DNA of 64,000 nucleotides from Rubricoccus sp038746605 (lineage in GTDB: Bacteria > Bacteroidota > Rhodothermia > Rhodothermales > Rubricoccaceae), in the NCBI GenBank assembly GCA_038746605.1, contig JBCDKM010000002.1, positions 124,001-188,000 on the forward strand. Direction: 5' to 3'. Shown here piece by piece: positions 61,239-64,000 of the stretch. The position numbers and the translations under genes are program-made. Position 1 is the stretch's first letter. Each line of letters opens with the position of its first letter. Under the pieces are notes generated by a model that was given only the letters and a program-made list of their open reading frames with translations, did no database searches and was not told the DNA's origin.

Positions 61239-63770
61239 GTGCTCGACCCGACCCTCTGGCGACGCATCGAGTCTCTCCTCGACGAAGCAGCCGACGTGCC
61301 TGCCAGCGAGCGTGACGCTTTCCTGAACACGCACTGCCGCGACGAGAGCGGCGCGCTCGATACCGCCCTCCGCGACGAGGTCGCCCGCCTGCTCGCGCTG
61401 GACGACGAGGCGGGCGGCTTCTTCGGCGACCTGCGCGATGCGACGGTCGGCGCGGATGGAGACGGTGCGCTCGCCTCAGCCGTCTTCGGGACGCCTGCGT
61501 TGGACGATCTGGTCGGCCGCGAGGTTGGCCGCTACATCGTGGAGGAGCGCGTGGGTACGGGCGGGATGGGCGCCGTCTATCGTGCGCGTCGCGCAGACGG
61601 CACCTTTGCGAGACCCGTCGCGCTGAAAGTGGTACGCCCGGGACTCGCCGCAGACGTCGGCCCCCGGTTCGCGCGGGAGCGGAAGCTCCTCGGCAGTCTG
61701 GACCATCCGCACGTGGCACGGCTCCTAGATGCTGGCGCGCTCGAAGACGGCCGTCCCTGGATCGCGATGGAGTTCGTACAGGGGGAACCCATCACGCGCT
61801 ACGCAGACTCGCACGAGCTCTCCATCGAGGCCCGGCTCCGTCTCTTCCTGCAGGTCTGCGATGCTGTCGCCTACGCACACCGTCAACTCGTCGTCCACCG
61901 GGATTTGAAGCCGTCCAACGTGCTCGTCGCGACTGTTGGCGGGGAGCCGCGTGCCGTGCTCCTCGACTTCGGCATCGCGACCCTCGTGCGCGAAGACGGT
62001 GCCGCCACGCGAACCGGCCGCACACTCCTCACGCCCGCCTATGCTGCCCCGGAGCAGGTGCGCGATGAGCCGACAACGACCGCGGCGGACGTCTACGCAC
62101 TCGGGGCGCTGCTCTACGAGCTCCTCTCGGGCGTGCGGACTGTCCAGACGGAGGGGCGGCCGAGCCACTTGATTGTGCAGGACGTGCTCGACCGGACGGC
62201 ACCGCCGCCCAGCACGGTGGTTACTGCGGAGGCCGCCTCTAAGCGAGGCGGAGCGCGCGAGAAGGTGACGCGGCGCCTTCGGGGCGATCTCGACAGGATC
62301 GTAGGCAAGGCGCTGAGAAAAGAGCGCGTGCGCCGCTACTCCTCCGTGGAAGGGCTCGCCCGCGATGTGGGGCGCCACCTCGCCGGTCGCACCATTGAGG
62401 CGCGCCCGGACACGCTCCGATACCGGATGACGACGTTCGTGCGTCGCAACCGAACGCCCGTTGCCGCTGGACTCATCGCGCTAGCGGCCGTTGTGGGCGG
62501 GGCCGGGATCGCTGCTTCGAGCGCTCGCCAGGCGGGCCTGGAGCGAGACCGCGCTGAGCAGCAGCGCCAGCGCGCCGAGGAGGTCTCCGAGTTCCTCACC
62601 GACCTGCTCGGCGAGTTCGACCCGAGCCGGTCCGGTGGCAGTGATCTCTCACCGGACTCCGTTCTGGCCCGAGCGACCGCGAGCGTCCGCGCGAGCCTGG
62701 ACGCTCATCCCGACGTTCGAGCCGACCTGCTCGCGTCCCTGGGGCAGATCCACCAGAGCTACGCCCGCTTCGATGATGCACAAGACCTCTTCGTCGAGGC
62801 GCTCGACCTCCGCCGAGCGTCCCTCGGAGACGAGCACCCAGACGTAGGCACGGGACTTCGCGATCTCGCCTGGCTCGCCTACGTCCGTGGCGACTACGAC
62901 CGCGCCGAGGCTCTCTACGCCGACGCCCTCGCGATCCACCGTCATGCTCTCGGAGAGGACCATCTCGACGTGGCCGCAAACCTGGAAGGGCTCGGCCTCG
63001 TGCACCGCATCCGTGGCGACCTCGACGCGGCTCTGAACCATCTCCAGCGGTCCCTCGTGATCCGCGAGGCCCAGCTTCCGCCCGGCGACGAGCGCCTCGT
63101 CTCCAACCTCAATACCCTCGCGTACGTCCTCTACAACCACGAGCGCTACGACGAGGCAGAGCCGCTCTACCAACGCGTCCTCGCGCAACGGCGGCAGACC
63201 CTCGGCGAGCACGTCCAGACCGCCCAAGTTCTCAACGACTACGCCGCGCTTCTCCTTTCTGTGGGACGCCCCGCCGATGCACTCGCGCTCCACCGTGAGG
63301 CTCTCGCGATGCGCGAACGCCTTCTGGGCCCCCTCCACCCACACGTGGCGCAGAGCCTCTCGGCCGTCGGATGGGTGCTGCAGACGCAGGCCCGCTACGC
63401 GGAGGCTGAGGACCTCTACCGCCGAGCCCTGGAGGCCCGACGCTCACACTTCGGGAGCACTCATGTCTCCGTCGCGAACAGCCTGCTTCTGCTGGGCGAG
63501 GTGTGTGCGCTTCAGGGCAAGACCGATGCGGGCCTCGGCCTGATCGAGGACGGCGTGAGGGTGATGGAGGCGTCGCTCGGGGCAGAGCACAAGAGCGCGC
63601 TCCTGACCCGGCTCCGCTATGCCGAGCGACTCGCCGAGGCGGGTCGGGTGGACGAGACCCGACGTCAGGTTCCAGCTCTTCGTCGCCTCCGGGACCTTCT
63701 GGAGGCAGGCGATCCGGTCTTGGAGCGGATCCGCGCCGTCGAGTCCTCTCTCGATCTAGCCTCGGCCTAA
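61239..63770 (+). CDS. Hanks-type Ser/Thr protein kinase with TPR repeats
   Basis: 843 residues, GTG start. An ~80-residue N-terminal helical domain (LWRRIESLLDEAADVPASER) precedes the kinase: G-loop VGTGGMGAVYRA, catalytic Lys130 (VALKV), VHRDLKPSNV, DFGIATLV, YAAPEQV. A single membrane helix (~406-427, AGLIALAAVVGGAGIAA) follows, then extracytoplasmic TPR repeats (~510-790: LASLGQIHQSYARFDDAQDL, YDRAEALYADALAIHRHALG, YAEAEDLYRRALEARRSHFG). The architecture suits sensing by the outside TPR array and signalling inward to the adjacent ECF sigma. Confidence 0.93.
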   Translation: MLDPTLWRRIESLLDEAADVPASERDAFLNTHCRDESGALDTALRDEVARLLALDDEAGGFFGDLRDATVGADGDGALASAVFGTPALDDLVGREVGRYIVEERVGTGGMGAVYRARRADGTFARPVALKVVRPGLAADVGPRFARERKLLGSLDHPHVARLLDAGALEDGRPWIAMEFVQGEPITRYADSHELSIEARLRLFLQVCDAVAYAHRQLVVHRDLKPSNVLVATVGGEPRAVLLDFGIATLVREDGAATRTGRTLLTPAYAAPEQVRDEPTTTAADVYALGALLYELLSGVRTVQTEGRPSHLIVQDVLDRTAPPPSTVVTAEAASKRGGAREKVTRRLRGDLDRIVGKALRKERVRRYSSVEGLARDVGRHLAGRTIEARPDTLRYRMTTFVRRNRTPVAAGLIALAAVVGGAGIAASSARQAGLERDRAEQQRQRAEEVSEFLTDLLGEFDPSRSGGSDLSPDSVLARATASVRASLDAHPDVRADLLASLGQIHQSYARFDDAQDLFVEALDLRRASLGDEHPDVGTGLRDLAWLAYVRGDYDRAEALYADALAIHRHALGEDHLDVAANLEGLGLVHRIRGDLDAALNHLQRSLVIREAQLPPGDERLVSNLNTLAYVLYNHERYDEAEPLYQRVLAQRRQTLGEHVQTAQVLNDYAALLLSVGRPADALALHREALAMRERLLGPLHPHVAQSLSAVGWVLQTQARYAEAEDLYRRALEARRSHFGSTHVSVANSLLLLGEVCALQGKTDAGLGLIEDGVRVMEASLGAEHKSALLTRLRYAERLAEAGRVDETRRQVPALRRLRDLLEAGDPVLERIRAVESSLDLASA

Positions 63771-63777
63771 CCGGTGA

Positions 63778-64000
63778 CTACAGCGCCTCGTCGTCCACTG
63801 CGGCGCCCGGCTCCGTGACACGTGGATGGCTCTTGAGATCGTCACTCATCGTACGGCCCACGTACGCGTTGCCCGCCTCCGCGATGCGGGCGGCCTGCTC
63901 CACCTCGGGAGCGGATCCGGGCGAGGTGGTGGAAGTCGTCTCGTCCGGGAGGCTATCCGCGGCACGGTAGCGGTGGGTGTCGGGAGTCGTCTGATCGGGA
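63778..64000 (-). CDS. C-terminal end of an unknown protein (continues past the window)
   Basis: The minus-strand frame is open from the window edge to TAG at 63778-63780, 74 codons. The end reads HRYRAADSLPDETTSTTS ... EVEQAARIAEAGNAYVGRTM, then SDDLKSHPRVTEPGAA. A Thr/Ser/Pro-rich acidic tail with one amphipathic helix; composition fits coding, but no family can be named from this piece. It converges with the kinase gene. Confidence 0.5.
   Translation of the reverse strand, partial: PDQTTPDTHRYRAADSLPDETTSTTSPGSAPEVEQAARIAEAGNAYVGRTMSDDLKSHPRVTEPGAAVDDEAL

Overview
The window is dense, GC-rich bacterial DNA (roughly two-thirds G+C by eye) with little Shine-Dalgarno signal. The best fit is a Rhodothermota/Bacteroidota-type marine bacterium, perhaps Rubrivirga/Rubricoccaceae-like; the lineage is inferred. 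The evidence is three proteins ending in type IX secretion (T9SS) sorting domains (46565-47884, 51535-52908, 56880-59951), several Bacteroidota-style TAnnTTTG -7 promoter elements, a two-component kinase with a periplasmic propeller, an Lgt of the Bacteroidota type, and an ECF sigma/TPR-kinase pair.

Layout. 1-1.8 kb: glycogen synthesis (glgA end, glgC). 1.8-8 kb: two small lipoproteins, a LuxR-type response regulator, proC, and a large propeller histidine kinase. 8-15 kb: hisA with a small membrane protein, three tandem secreted TonB_C-domain proteins, a cpYpsA-like SLOG protein, lolA, a UPF0104 flippase-like protein and small unknowns. 15-23 kb: rlmB, a PLP decarboxylase coupled to lgt, a VanZ-like/HExxH lipoprotein pair, a PGRP-type amidase and an ABC-F ATPase. 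23.4-28.4 kb: a decayed restriction-modification island. A type III-like DNA methyltransferase is reduced to its N- and C-terminal pieces, with an intact HNH nuclease gene where its catalytic centre should be; Fic, a fragment of a restriction helicase and a DUF1877 gene follow. 28.4-31 kb: polysaccharide assembly (WcaJ-like transferase, GT-C enzyme). 31-37 kb: housekeeping (racemase, tRNA-Gln, prs, rplY, pth, membrane pyrophosphatase). 37-51 kb: M16 protease, 2-oxo-acid dehydrogenase E2, ZIP transporter, a sugar aminotransferase/dehydrogenase pair, T9SS beta-lactamase-like protein, pfkA, DUF1460 amidase, aat and a biotin carrier. 51.5-64 kb: a T9SS di-haem peroxidase co-transcribed with an OmpR-type two-component system, a YHYH lipoprotein, a 1023-residue T9SS beta-helix protein, and an ECF sigma factor followed by a TPR Ser/Thr kinase.

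Two dispersed signals cut across this annotation. (1) A short perfect palindrome (arms CCCGCCTCGG / CCGAGGCGGG) recurs about 23 times, usually within a few bases of a stop codon, sometimes with the loop enlarged to as much as 72 nt. One copy is translated in frame inside the ABC-F ATPase. It behaves like a REP/RPE-type element that may double as a transcript 3' end. (2) A 33-bp box, CTACCC-N5-CTGAAC-N10-GATTCT with fixed spacing, occurs six times between 51.4 and 60.2 kb. It lies 41-42 nt before three start codons, including that of the peroxidase-two-component operon. The 11-bp half-site period suits an OmpR/PhoB-family regulator, so the adjacent response regulator is the obvious candidate.
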